A DNA stretch of 55,121 nt. It comes from a virus. Position 1 is the stretch's first letter. Every line of letters begins with the position of its first letter. The notes under the pieces are model-generated. The model saw nothing but the letters and a program-made list of their open reading frames with translations. It was not told where the DNA came from and made no database searches. Location of the stretch: positions 1-55,121 of the IMG/VR virus record IMGVR_UViG_3300025305_000023. One strand, written 5' to 3'. Both the position numbers and the translations under genes were made by a program. Positions 1 to 9,409 of the stretch are shown piece after piece.

Positions 1-3000
1 ACCAAGGACAGTCGGGCCCAACATCACCGGGGCAAGTTATATTATCACTGCAATCTTCACAAGTCCATCCATATTTTGTGCCACCAGCAGGTATACCATC
101 GCACAAAGGTTGGTCTATGCACATTGTATCTGTACCAGCCCAGTGGCCACCCATATCTAAACACACCATAATATCTTTTGTCATCACACAATCATGATAG
201 TACACCCCATCTTGTACAGCACATCCACAACAAGCACCCCATCCAGTGTCTCCACAACCCAAATTGTCTTTAATAGAATCAGGTACTTCATCTATTGTTT
301 TAAATCTTGGTGATAAGGGAACTCCCAATTTCCCACTAAGCGCAAAATCGGCATTTAAACACTCTTCCCAAGTATCTGTTTCTATTAGACCCAGCCTCTT
401 TGTACAACACACAATTTTATCTAATTCACATTGCTCTGGATATAGTGGATCATAATTCCTAATCTCCATCCACTCTGAATCGTCGTCACTCATCGGCACC
501 GGAACCTGTTGACAACTCTTTCCACAACAACCATAACCTGCCGCCGGTGGGACCAGATCCATCCTTGGCGCATCAACACCATATGCAACAGTATCAACGG
601 GTTCAAAATGTCCCATGTGTGCGTCACACACAGCATGCGTCATGTAACAATCTGAATATACGGGCCTTTCATCTATTACTACATCATCATCGTTGTATAG
701 TTTTAAATCTAGATCATCCAGGAATGCTCCCACCGCCTCTGGACTTTGATTTTCATTTAAGTGAGCCATGAAATCATATTCTCCACCGTAAGTTGGTCCC
801 ATACAACACCTACCACGTTTTGCACAAGTAGTGCAATAATAATCAACGGCACCAATTTTCAGCCATGGCACTGCTGAATTATTGTGGAATTTAAAATAAT
901 TGTTATCAATACGACAATCTTTACACATACGATCATAAGGACTTCCTCCTCCGCCGGACCCTGTGTAATCACAAATTTGGCAATTTAATATCTTCGTCCA
1001 CGACAATCGAACCTCACATGTATAAAATCCTTCAAAATTACTCCATATAATCGAAGGCGGTCCCTGACTCGCCCAGAAATCTGCATCCCACAAATCATGT
1101 ATTATTGTATCTTCACCGTATGAACCAGGTGGAAACTCACCAACCTCAGTTTGACCATATGTACCAAAGCGATGTGTATGACCTGGCCACCAATGCCATT
1201 GCATAAAATTCCAATCAAATGTGTTGCTAGGAGAATCAGTAGGATCAATACGAGGATCTAATATTCTAGATCTAAAGTTAAAACGATGTGGATCATCTCC
1301 AGGATCCCAGCCCCACGCAAACAAGCACCACACATCATCTGAGTCAACTACACCATCTTCATTACAATCACAATCAGGTCCACACTCACCCAAACGAGAA
1401 ATCAAATCAAGTAAATCATTAACCCCGCCTGTTTCATACCAAGTGTTAACAGAATAGATTATATCATCACAAGTACATGCCACCCCATCACATATTCCAT
1501 ACCACTTTTCATTCACTCCCATACAGTCCATCTTATAAGTCTCATCTCGGCAAGTTCCTCGGTATTTGTCGCAGCATGCTCCGAAATTACAAGTTTCATC
1601 ACTGCATTCTAACCCTTCCATGAACATGCCACCCTTCATGGCACAATCTAACATGTTTGTTTCATCACAGTATGGTTCAGGATAATCCGGGTCATCATCA
1701 ACACAACATGCACCAAATAATACTGGTCTTTCCGGTACTGCACCCTCGCAACAACATTCCCAACAAGTATTATCTGCCAATATCATAGTTCCTGATGATT
1801 GTGTTTCACCCGTAGAACAAACTCCAATCTCACATTCACCACAATCTGCCCCGTCGCATGCACATATGCTGACCTCGTTGCCTTCTCCATCATAACAAGG
1901 GAACTGCTCCCCCAGTCGCTGCCAACCCGGACATTGCGCCCTACACGGAGGCAATTCACCGTCAGGACACAATCCATCTTCATCTAATGGTTCGCTTATT
2001 ATTCCATCATCCATCAAACATTCATAAGGTGCATATGCTTCAGTGTTTCTTTTTGGTCCGGCGCAACTAGAGCCAGTCCCCCAAAATACACCAGGAGTTC
2101 CATCAACCGAAAATAATGTACTGCAAATATATGGTGACGTTTCATAACACATCTCGTCAACACAACAACCGCCAAGTTGAGCAAAACAACAATTGTATGT
2201 TTTACATGTTTTACCTGCGGACCATGTACTATTTGGTTCAAATGAACATTCTACCTCAGTCAAATCATAACATAAGTTACCAACACAACATGCACCATGA
2301 TCTTCACATGTTGCTGGACACCCACCAAGTTCATATTCTACTTCTTCACAATCAGTATTATCAATATAAAAACCACCAAACAATGTACATTTCTCAGAGT
2401 TTGTATTTATGCAACTACCACCTACACAACAAGCACTACCCTTATAGCAACCCGGTCCTTCTGGTCTATTTGCGCATGGAATAGTGTTGAAACTGCCACC
2501 AATAGAATCGCAATAAATATCAGTTGTAAAATCTAAGCAATCGGGAATAGTTCCCTCTCTTTCAGGAAAATCTGGATCACTGCTAACCATTTTACAATAA
2601 CAACAAGAACCGATCCTAGTTGGGGGAACATAAGGAGTCGCAAATATCGTGTCACCAAATGTATGAATTATATCAGCACTGAGTCCTTCGTTATCACTAG
2701 TCGTTCCCATATGCAACCCACTCTTAACACTCTTAATTATCGTTGATGTGCCTGGCAGACTCGGTTGCGTTACAATGTAGGAAAAGGGAATAATAGATCC
2801 GTCTAAAAATCCAGAATTAACATTTTCGGTTGTGTTTATTGGATTGGGGCCTTCTGGTGCAACAAGAACATTATAATTATTATTGGATATAGTTTCTCGG
2901 TAATTTTCTAGTCTTGCAACCAATCTAGTACCGTCCCAATGTGTATTCTTAACACCTTGAGCAGATGCTCCACTAAAAGAATAAACCAACTCGCCAGTAT

Positions 3001-4924
3001 TACCAATAATGCCACCTGAACTAATATATTCATTTCCGGCAAGAAGAATAGTATAATCGTTTGTAGAATTTATTGATATAGCATTACCACTAACAGTTAA
3101 GGTTCTAAAATATGCAGTTGCACCCTCTCTGGTTTTATAAATTTTACCATAGTTAAGACTCTCTTGACTTGGTACAGCCCCCACATTTTCGCCAGCATTC
3201 GTGATTGTATATTCATAATTATAATCAGTCCCCGTTGGTCCTTTTGCACCACTAACACCAATTGAATATTCTAATTTTCTACCCCACCACTCTGTATCAT
3301 AATCAGACTCATCTCTGACATCAGAAATAGTAATATTTAAATAATCTTCAGATAATATAAAGGCAGAACCGACCGTGGGGGCACCCCCAGTAAATCCAGA
3401 CGGCGCGCCAACCGCAATATCCCCTCCCCTGTAGGATATCTTTATTCCCCATCCAATACCTGTAACACTATCGCCAGCAATCCCACCCTCATCGACCCAC
3501 ACATAATTCTTAGATGGATATATAATATCTTTTAATACGAACTTCGATGGCCCCCCGGCTTGACTTTCATCTTTATAGATATACACTCTGCCAGGTGAGC
3601 CGTCAGTAGCATTGTTATGGTTTCCGGCACCACACGCACCAATAACAAGAATGTTTTTCCACAGATCAACACCATGTCCAAAATTTGCACCCGCTTCTGG
3701 AAATGGATTATCTATTAATTGACTATGTGTCCAGTTTCCATCACTATTTCTCCTATAAACAAAAACAGATCCATTATAAGCACCATAATTTGCATTCTCC
3801 CCCACCTTTAAGTTTTCATGTCCCGGAGGATAGTTGATCCCCTTCCGTGGGATCAAATGACCATTTATACTATTTGGCGAACCAGCAACAGCAATATCTT
3901 TATGAATCGCAGAATCTAAACCAAGAGAAGGCTTGTAGGGTCCGGGCTCGCAGGGCGACCCCGACTCGCATATTCCTTTTTTATAAAACACCCTTTGCCA
4001 TGTACTATCTGTATATTCATATATTGTAATGCCACCCATATACGCATCATCGGCGTGTGCTGCCAGTATCATTCTGTCTTCAGTAATTTGACTATCACTG
4101 AACCCACTAATGCCCCCATCATCTGTTGAGGAGGTCCATCCTCTTATTTCATCCAGTGTCTTAGCAGTCCATGTTGTATTTTCAGTCCAAGTATCTCCGC
4201 TATCGGATGTGGTAAAATGCCAAATGAATGCTGATTGCGTGTCGCTGCCCTGCCCCGGTGCTTTTGAAAAGAAAAGAGAGTTTGTTTTAGCATCAACTAA
4301 ACATGCACCCCGTCCTACTTTTCTCCAGGTGGATTGAACACCAGGGGCCCCTATTTCTTGTACCTGTGTCCACACTTCTGTAGAATAATCTCTTTTCCAC
4401 ACATATACAGCACCGGTTGCATTGCCGCCGACTTCTGCCCCTTCTGCACCAGCGACAACCACAACATCCCCGTTATCAAAAATAGTAATATCTGTATTTC
4501 GACCCGTTGCCCAACCATCACCAACGCCGATGGGTGATAGATCTATTTCATTATACCAATTAGAACCGGCTGTACATCCGGCAGTGTTTCCTTTTTTGTA
4601 TACCCGTACTCTACCACCACCCGTATTGTGTCTCGGATCACCGAAAATTTTATAATCACCCGCTTCCCTTATTCCGTACTTACCAAATTTATCACTAACA
4701 CCACCATCACCATCAGCAGGAGGATTAGATCCCTCTATCGCATAACTTTCACCAAACAAAGAAATATTTGATATGCCACTTCCTATTGGTCCAGCAGGGC
4801 CAGTATGTCCAGTGGCTCCGGTAGCCCCGGTGGCTCCAATGGCTCCGATAGGACCGCTGGGCCCGGCGAAGCCAAGCGAACCAGTGATATCTTCTATTCT
4901 GCTTGATCCGTATGTTCTTATCAT
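1..4924 (-). CDS. Giant tail-fibre/adhesin, 3' end beyond window
   Basis: The reading frame opens with ATG at 4924 (MIRTYGSS) and stays open to base 2, so about 1,640 residues are visible and the C-terminus lies outside. In order it shows: a collagen-like G-x-y stretch (about residues 17-48); FG-GAP/integrin-like beta-propeller repeats (about 100-530), for example blades containing DIAVAGSPN, FGHGVDLWKNILVIGACGAG and GRVYIYK; a beta-rich linker; at least six Cys-rich modules beginning G-A-C-C or similar (about 770-1155); a dockerin-like calcium loop, DCNEDGVVDSDD (about 1180-1200); and a further Cys- and Trp-rich region. This architecture suits an extended virion-surface adhesin that contacts the host. 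It is the last gene of the minus-strand tail cluster. Function as a fibre is inferred from position and domains. The exact host ligand cannot be told. Confidence 0.85.
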   Translation of the reverse strand, partial: MIRTYGSSRIEDITGSLGFAGPSGPIGAIGATGATGATGHTGPAGPIGSGISNISLFGESYAIEGSNPPADGDGGVSDKFGKYGIREAGDYKIFGDPRHNTGGGRVRVYKKGNTAGCTAGSNWYNEIDLSPIGVGDGWATGRNTDITIFDNGDVVVVAGAEGAEVGGNATGAVYVWKRDYSTEVWTQVQEIGAPGVQSTWRKVGRGACLVDAKTNSLFFSKAPGQGSDTQSAFIWHFTTSDSGDTWTENTTWTAKTLDEIRGWTSSTDDGGISGFSDSQITEDRMILAAHADDAYMGGITIYEYTDSTWQRVFYKKGICESGSPCEPGPYKPSLGLDSAIHKDIAVAGSPNSINGHLIPRKGINYPPGHENLKVGENANYGAYNGSVFVYRRNSDGNWTHSQLIDNPFPEAGANFGHGVDLWKNILVIGACGAGNHNNATDGSPGRVYIYKDESQAGGPSKFVLKDIIYPSKNYVWVDEGGIAGDSVTGIGWGIKISYRGGDIAVGAPSGFTGGAPTVGSAFILSEDYLNITISDVRDESDYDTEWWGRKLEYSIGVSGAKGPTGTDYNYEYTITNAGENVGAVPSQESLNYGKIYKTREGATAYFRTLTVSGNAISINSTNDYTILLAGNEYISSGGIIGNTGELVYSFSGASAQGVKNTHWDGTRLVARLENYRETISNNNYNVLVAPEGPNPINTTENVNSGFLDGSIIPFSYIVTQPSLPGTSTIIKSVKSGLHMGTTSDNEGLSADIIHTFGDTIFATPYVPPTRIGSCCYCKMVSSDPDFPEREGTIPDCLDFTTDIYCDSIGGSFNTIPCANRPEGPGCYKGSACCVGGSCINTNSEKCTLFGGFYIDNTDCEEVEYELGGCPATCEDHGACCVGNLCYDLTEVECSFEPNSTWSAGKTCKTYNCCFAQLGGCCVDEMCYETSPYICSTLFSVDGTPGVFWGTGSSCAGPKRNTEAYAPYECLMDDGIISEPLDEDGLCPDGELPPCRAQCPGWQRLGEQFPCYDGEGNEVSICACDGADCGECEIGVCSTGETQSSGTMILADNTCWECCCEGAVPERPVLFGACCVDDDPDYPEPYCDETNMLDCAMKGGMFMEGLECSDETCNFGACCDKYRGTCRDETYKMDCMGVNEKWYGICDGVACTCDDIIYSVNTWYETGGVNDLLDLISRLGECGPDCDCNEDGVVDSDDVWCLFAWGWDPGDDPHRFNFRSRILDPRIDPTDSPSNTFDWNFMQWHWWPGHTHRFGTYGQTEVGEFPPGSYGEDTIIHDLWDADFWASQGPPSIIWSNFEGFYTCEVRLSWTKILNCQICDYTGSGGGGSPYDRMCKDCRIDNNYFKFHNNSAVPWLKIGAVDYYCTTCAKRGRCCMGPTYGGEYDFMAHLNENQSPEAVGAFLDDLDLKLYNDDDVVIDERPVYSDCYMTHAVCDAHMGHFEPVDTVAYGVDAPRMDLVPPAAGYGCCGKSCQQVPVPMSDDDSEWMEIRNYDPLYPEQCELDKIVCCTKRLGLIETDTWEECLNADFALSGKLGVPLSPRFKTIDEVPDSIKDNLGCGDTGWGACCGCAVQDGVYYHDCVMTKDIMVCLDMGGHWAGTDTMCIDQPLCDGIPAGGTKYGWTCEDCSDNITCPGDVGPDCPW

Positions 4925-4945
4925 CTATTATATATTCATCTCCAA

Positions 4946-7900
4946 TTATTTTTGATTAATACCCTTATCAGAATCACGAAGAAGATTTGGCAACTTCCAA
5001 AGTTTTTCGTTTTCTGATCCACCAGTAGCATATAACCCATCTGCTCTGATTATTCTTATAGGTCTAACTTGATATTTCTGTTCTATTCTATTCTTCTTAC
5101 CAAACGAGAAATTATTTTTGTTTCCATCCGCATCAAACTCTACCGCCCATGCAAGAGTTCCAGGGTCAGCAGTCAATCCTGAAGTATCTAATCTAATAAT
5201 ACCTTCACCAACACCAGCATTAAATCCTTTATTTTCATCGAATGCTCCTGTAGATGTCCAGTACCACCCATCAAAAGGAATTCCTTCATCGTGCGTAAAG
5301 AGATGATAATTGAGATTAAAATTATACGGGGAATCATCTATACAATTTGCTGCGATAAATGACATTTCATCATAACTTGGAACATACCACGATGAAAGTT
5401 GTGGTATATTTCCACCAGTAATGCCCTCAATACCTCCCGTATCGCCTGTTCCAGATATGTGATCGGAGAACAATCTAGCAACGCGAATAGATGACATGTA
5501 AGAACCTGTTAATCCTGGTCCAAATTGATCTGAACTAAATGCACCGCTAACACCATATCCTTGTGAAAGTGCATTATCCGCACTAATAATTCGTATATTA
5601 TTATACAGCCCCCAATTGCGATGCCAAAGACCATGTGCAGATTGCACTGGTTTTCTAAGAAGAGTTTCAATAACACTATCATCCGTTCGTCTTATTTTTC
5701 TACATGACGGGAAAGTATAAGTTGAGATGTTATTTGCCGATCCAGTATACCCATGCATATACCAATATCCCTCAGACATATCAAATATTCTATTATAAGA
5801 AGTGTTCAAATCATTAAATTTATTTATGTTTTGATTATACAACGGACCCCATGCGCTTCCCCGGTTTCCCCAATAAAATTCTTGTGTTGCACCCGGATGA
5901 TCGTTTAAATTTACCACATCTCTGTCGCCTGTTATTGCAATTGGTGAAAGAGATGTGATTATATAATATGCATCAGGAATACTATCATTTATGTTACTGT
6001 CCAATGGACCAAGATCTGAACAACTTCTATCAGCACTAAAACCATAACCACAATAATCATATTTTGATCTATAAATATCAGCAGTATATCCCGAATCAGA
6101 TGTTGATCCAGTAGCACCCATCATAAGATGTCGCCAGTGTGTATTATTATCGCCACCAAAATATTTATTGCCGAGCAGCACAGAACCAAATGGACGGTAT
6201 AAACCAACTACCATACCGCCGCCATATATGTCACCTGGTTTTAATTTTAATGGAATGACACTTGTGCTTCTTCCAACCCTACGACTACTGCATATAGTAT
6301 CCGCACACTTTGTTCCATGACCCGCATACACATTTCCTCCATCTATACACAATGCACCAGAGTATGTATCAACACAACTGTTAGAATTACAACACGCACC
6401 TGTTCCACCAGAACACACATCTGTACCATTATTAAGAACACACGAAGAACCAATACCCAAGAAATAGCCACCACTATTTACACAATCTATTTTTGTTTTA
6501 TAATCACAATAACCAACACCATCACAACATGCACCCTTTTTGGTCTGAATACTGTTACAATACACATCTGAGCAATCTAAATTTATTCCTCCAAATTGAG
6601 TGGTAACATTCAACATACTACCCAGATTAATACATTCATTGATGTCTAAATCATCAAAACATTCAATGCTGTTCTGATCCCCATAATGAACACAACACGG
6701 TCCTACACCATAACAAGAACCTGTAGCCCCCGTAGAACCGCATTTTACTCCCGATCCCATAAAATAACCAGAACACAACGCTAATGTTGTATGAATACAT
6801 TTTCCATCACCCATACAACAAGCACCTGTTGATCCTGTAGTTCCAGTTGAAGATATATGAATCTGAGGATAATCAACTACACCACCTCTAAAACCTGCTG
6901 GTTCGCCCATTTCTTCGTTACACCAAAAGGGTTTTTCATCTTTCATGTCGGTATCAGATGAACGCCATTGTACAACATTCCCATGCCATGATACCCCATC
7001 AGGACAAATATCAAAATTGTCAGGATTTTCTGGATCACTTGCTCGTTTTTCACAAGGCAACCAGAAAAAATTAAAGATGTCTGTTCCACCACTAAAACAA
7101 GGTTGATTATCATAAGGCCAAATTGTATTTTTGAACCTATAATCAAGAAATGCTGAATTGGTTGCTCCATGAACTATAAGAGAAAAGGATTTACTTAATT
7201 TTTTGTTGTCGTGATCTGAATTGCCCGTGTAACCAAACGATGCAGCCGTAATACCAACAATTACTCTCCTATCATCACTTGAAAGGTCGGGCCCGGCTCC
7301 TGGCAACGGCCACACCTGAAACATATCAAGAATAAATGTTTTGTGCTTGTTAGGATCAACTGTACCAGAAAACAAATATTCCGGCTCACTTCCAACATTA
7401 ATATTATAAAAATCCTTTGTGGTATCTGTTGTAGACACTTCAAAATATTTGGATCGTTCTTTATAACCCTTTATTTTTAATTCAAGAGATTTTGTTTTAT
7501 TGTCGTAAGTTGTACCCGTAAACCCATACAAAGATGAATTGCTCGTCTTAAAACCAACTAACTGACCCGTACTACCAGATACTAAGTTGGCATATCCCGC
7601 AGCAGTATTACCCAAATCATAATGAATATTAATAGTGTTGAGAGATTCATCTTGTATTAAACTAATACTACCACCACGAACCTCAAGAGACTTGATGGTA
7701 ATATTATTGTTGTCTATGTTTACATAGTTGTCTTCTTTATATACAGTAGCACCACCCCGAGGAGCAGAAGACCCCCAAGTGTTACCCCCGTCTATTATTA
7801 CATAAGTGTTTCCGGTTGGTCCTTGAATTTTTGTTGTGGTAGTATATCCAGCAGTTTTACCATCCGAAAGTGCAAATATTGTATGAAGTTTATCCGTATT

Positions 7901-8065
7901 GACAATATAAGCATCGATGATATGACCGCCGCTCAAACCAGTGGGCCCGATTGCGCCTCTTCCAGAGGGACCAGTAGGGCCAGTAGGGCCAGTAGGTCCA
8001 GTGGGTCCAGTAATTCCTGTTACTGAACTTGGTTGAAAGAAACTACTACCACGAATAACTACCAT
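4946..8065 (-). CDS. Tail-fibre/adhesin with collagen-like stem, Cys-rich modules and DUF1566-type tip
   Basis: 1,039 residues. Residues about 18-45 are collagen-like G-P-T repeats. The middle (about 412-592) carries repeated Cys-rich modules of the form ACC-x-C-x-C-x-GG-x-G-x-G-x-C, the same family as in the adjacent downstream fibre. The last about 150 residues, with W-Y-V-P-S-Y-D-E-M, Y-W-T-S-T-G and the near-terminal Y-Q-V-R-P-I-R, match the pattern of DUF1566/Lcl C-terminal domains, a C-type-lectin-like fold common at adhesin tips. I infer a long receptor-binding fibre: stem, disulfide-stabilised modules, and sugar- or protein-binding tip. It lies 21 bases upstream of the giant fibre gene and is probably co-transcribed with it. 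Confidence 0.85.
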   Translation of the reverse strand: MVVIRGSSFFQPSSVTGITGPTGPTGPTGPTGPSGRGAIGPTGLSGGHIIDAYIVNTDKLHTIFALSDGKTAGYTTTTKIQGPTGNTYVIIDGGNTWGSSAPRGGATVYKEDNYVNIDNNNITIKSLEVRGGSISLIQDESLNTINIHYDLGNTAAGYANLVSGSTGQLVGFKTSNSSLYGFTGTTYDNKTKSLELKIKGYKERSKYFEVSTTDTTKDFYNINVGSEPEYLFSGTVDPNKHKTFILDMFQVWPLPGAGPDLSSDDRRVIVGITAASFGYTGNSDHDNKKLSKSFSLIVHGATNSAFLDYRFKNTIWPYDNQPCFSGGTDIFNFFWLPCEKRASDPENPDNFDICPDGVSWHGNVVQWRSSDTDMKDEKPFWCNEEMGEPAGFRGGVVDYPQIHISSTGTTGSTGACCMGDGKCIHTTLALCSGYFMGSGVKCGSTGATGSCYGVGPCCVHYGDQNSIECFDDLDINECINLGSMLNVTTQFGGINLDCSDVYCNSIQTKKGACCDGVGYCDYKTKIDCVNSGGYFLGIGSSCVLNNGTDVCSGGTGACCNSNSCVDTYSGALCIDGGNVYAGHGTKCADTICSSRRVGRSTSVIPLKLKPGDIYGGGMVVGLYRPFGSVLLGNKYFGGDNNTHWRHLMMGATGSTSDSGYTADIYRSKYDYCGYGFSADRSCSDLGPLDSNINDSIPDAYYIITSLSPIAITGDRDVVNLNDHPGATQEFYWGNRGSAWGPLYNQNINKFNDLNTSYNRIFDMSEGYWYMHGYTGSANNISTYTFPSCRKIRRTDDSVIETLLRKPVQSAHGLWHRNWGLYNNIRIISADNALSQGYGVSGAFSSDQFGPGLTGSYMSSIRVARLFSDHISGTGDTGGIEGITGGNIPQLSSWYVPSYDEMSFIAANCIDDSPYNFNLNYHLFTHDEGIPFDGWYWTSTGAFDENKGFNAGVGEGIIRLDTSGLTADPGTLAWAVEFDADGNKNNFSFGKKNRIEQKYQVRPIRIIRADGLYATGGSENEKLWKLPNLLRDSDKGINQK

Positions 8066-8077
8066 TTTAAATCTCTC

Positions 8078-9394
8078 TTACTCTACTCTGGAGATTCTTG
8101 TTTGAAATTTATTTGCTTCAGAAGAAGCAGGGGTATTATTTATTTTAATATTTAAGTCTGCCACTGCATCAGCAATCTCCTTAACAGTTGCTGTTAGATC
8201 AGTTACGATATGTGTAGAATTTCCTACATCAAACTGGTTTCTAACCGTTATGGTATTAAATGTGGCATTAGGAACCAAAGTCACTGAAAGTCCCTTACCA
8301 TCTGCTGGAACTTTTAAGAAGAGAACTTCTTGGACAGTTATAGCATTATTATTTATATCCACATACGATGCAACTGGATTTCTTGAGTACACTTTGGGGA
8401 GTGCGAATGCTGTAATGACGGAATAAGAAATATCATAAGTGGATGTGCCAATATGTATTTTTTTACTATCCTGCAATGTCCCCACACCCTCTAACCACAA
8501 CACACTCGTAGATCTGTCTGCATCTACAACAATATAACGCCCAATTACTTTACCATCTGGGCCTTTTTGTGTGGCACGTTTTTTTATAATTGTAGATAAT
8601 GCCGAATCTATACATTCTACTGTGACTTTATATCTAACACCTGCTCGTTTACCAAATGTTTTATACGATTTGATAAATGTGTCTCCAGAATAATCTTTAT
8701 CATCAATTCTTAAAGAAAACCATCGTCTTATAGTAGCATTGTACCAACCGTTTTCAATTAAAGATAACCCATCATCTCCACCAAAAAGAAGTTGGTTACT
8801 TTGCGCACCCGCAGGTTCTGAAAACTCTTCTTCTCCACTAACATTTCCACCTATTTGATAGCCAATATAATTTGTCACCTGTCCTGTATAATTCCCATCG
8901 GGTGCAACTTGAAAAATTGGTTTTGCAATAGTGCTGGGTGTTGCTGGTGCTAAGTTTTGTAATTTACCTGCCGTAATCTCACTCAAAAAGTAAATATCAT
9001 TTCCACCACTTGCTCCTGCAATATTAGTTCCATCAGGATCCATATCAGGATCTACATGTGTTGCATTAATAACTTTAGCAAGAGGATATTTAATCTGTCC
9101 TGATAATACTACCTCAACCGAATTGTTATCAGCATCAATTGATTCTACAACACCGACAACTTCTGCATGTTGCGCAACATCGCCTTGTGATTTTGTATAA
9201 TATGATGTTAACGGATTATACCTAATAGCATCACCAGTTGTAATACCATGACACATTTCGGGACACTCTCCAACAACACCACCAGAAAAACCTGACAGCG
9301 GTATAGTCATTAACAACCTAGCACCACTATGCGTGATGTTAGTGATGTTAACATTTCCGCTTAGGTTTGAACTATTACTATTACAACTTGGCAT
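8078..9394 (-). CDS. Virion structural protein, probably fibre or baseplate appendage
   Basis: 438 residues, no family recognised with certainty. The N-terminus (MPSCNSNSSN) is Ser/Asn-rich and is followed by a beta-rich region with segments such as GDAIRYNPLTSYYTKSQGD and the phrase VVGVVESIDADNNSVEVVLSG, typical of phage fibre shaft or trimerisation regions. The C-terminal third ends in a Lys/Asn-rich alternating sequence. It is spaced 12 and 15 bases from its neighbours in the fibre series, so a structural role is inferred from context. It could equally be a fibre-attachment protein. Confidence 0.65.
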   Translation of the reverse strand: MPSCNSNSSNLSGNVNITNITHSGARLLMTIPLSGFSGGVVGECPEMCHGITTGDAIRYNPLTSYYTKSQGDVAQHAEVVGVVESIDADNNSVEVVLSGQIKYPLAKVINATHVDPDMDPDGTNIAGASGGNDIYFLSEITAGKLQNLAPATPSTIAKPIFQVAPDGNYTGQVTNYIGYQIGGNVSGEEEFSEPAGAQSNQLLFGGDDGLSLIENGWYNATIRRWFSLRIDDKDYSGDTFIKSYKTFGKRAGVRYKVTVECIDSALSTIIKKRATQKGPDGKVIGRYIVVDADRSTSVLWLEGVGTLQDSKKIHIGTSTYDISYSVITAFALPKVYSRNPVASYVDINNNAITVQEVLFLKVPADGKGLSVTLVPNATFNTITVRNQFDVGNSTHIVTDLTATVKEIADAVADLNIKINNTPASSEANKFQTRISRVE

Positions 9395-9409
9395 TAGTGA
9401 TTACTCCAT

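Noticed and set aside
2116-2484. Plus-strand open frame (122 aa)
   Set aside because: It is antisense to the giant fibre gene and rich in His, Asn, Gln and Met typical of a reversed Cys-rich coding sequence. No ribosome site.
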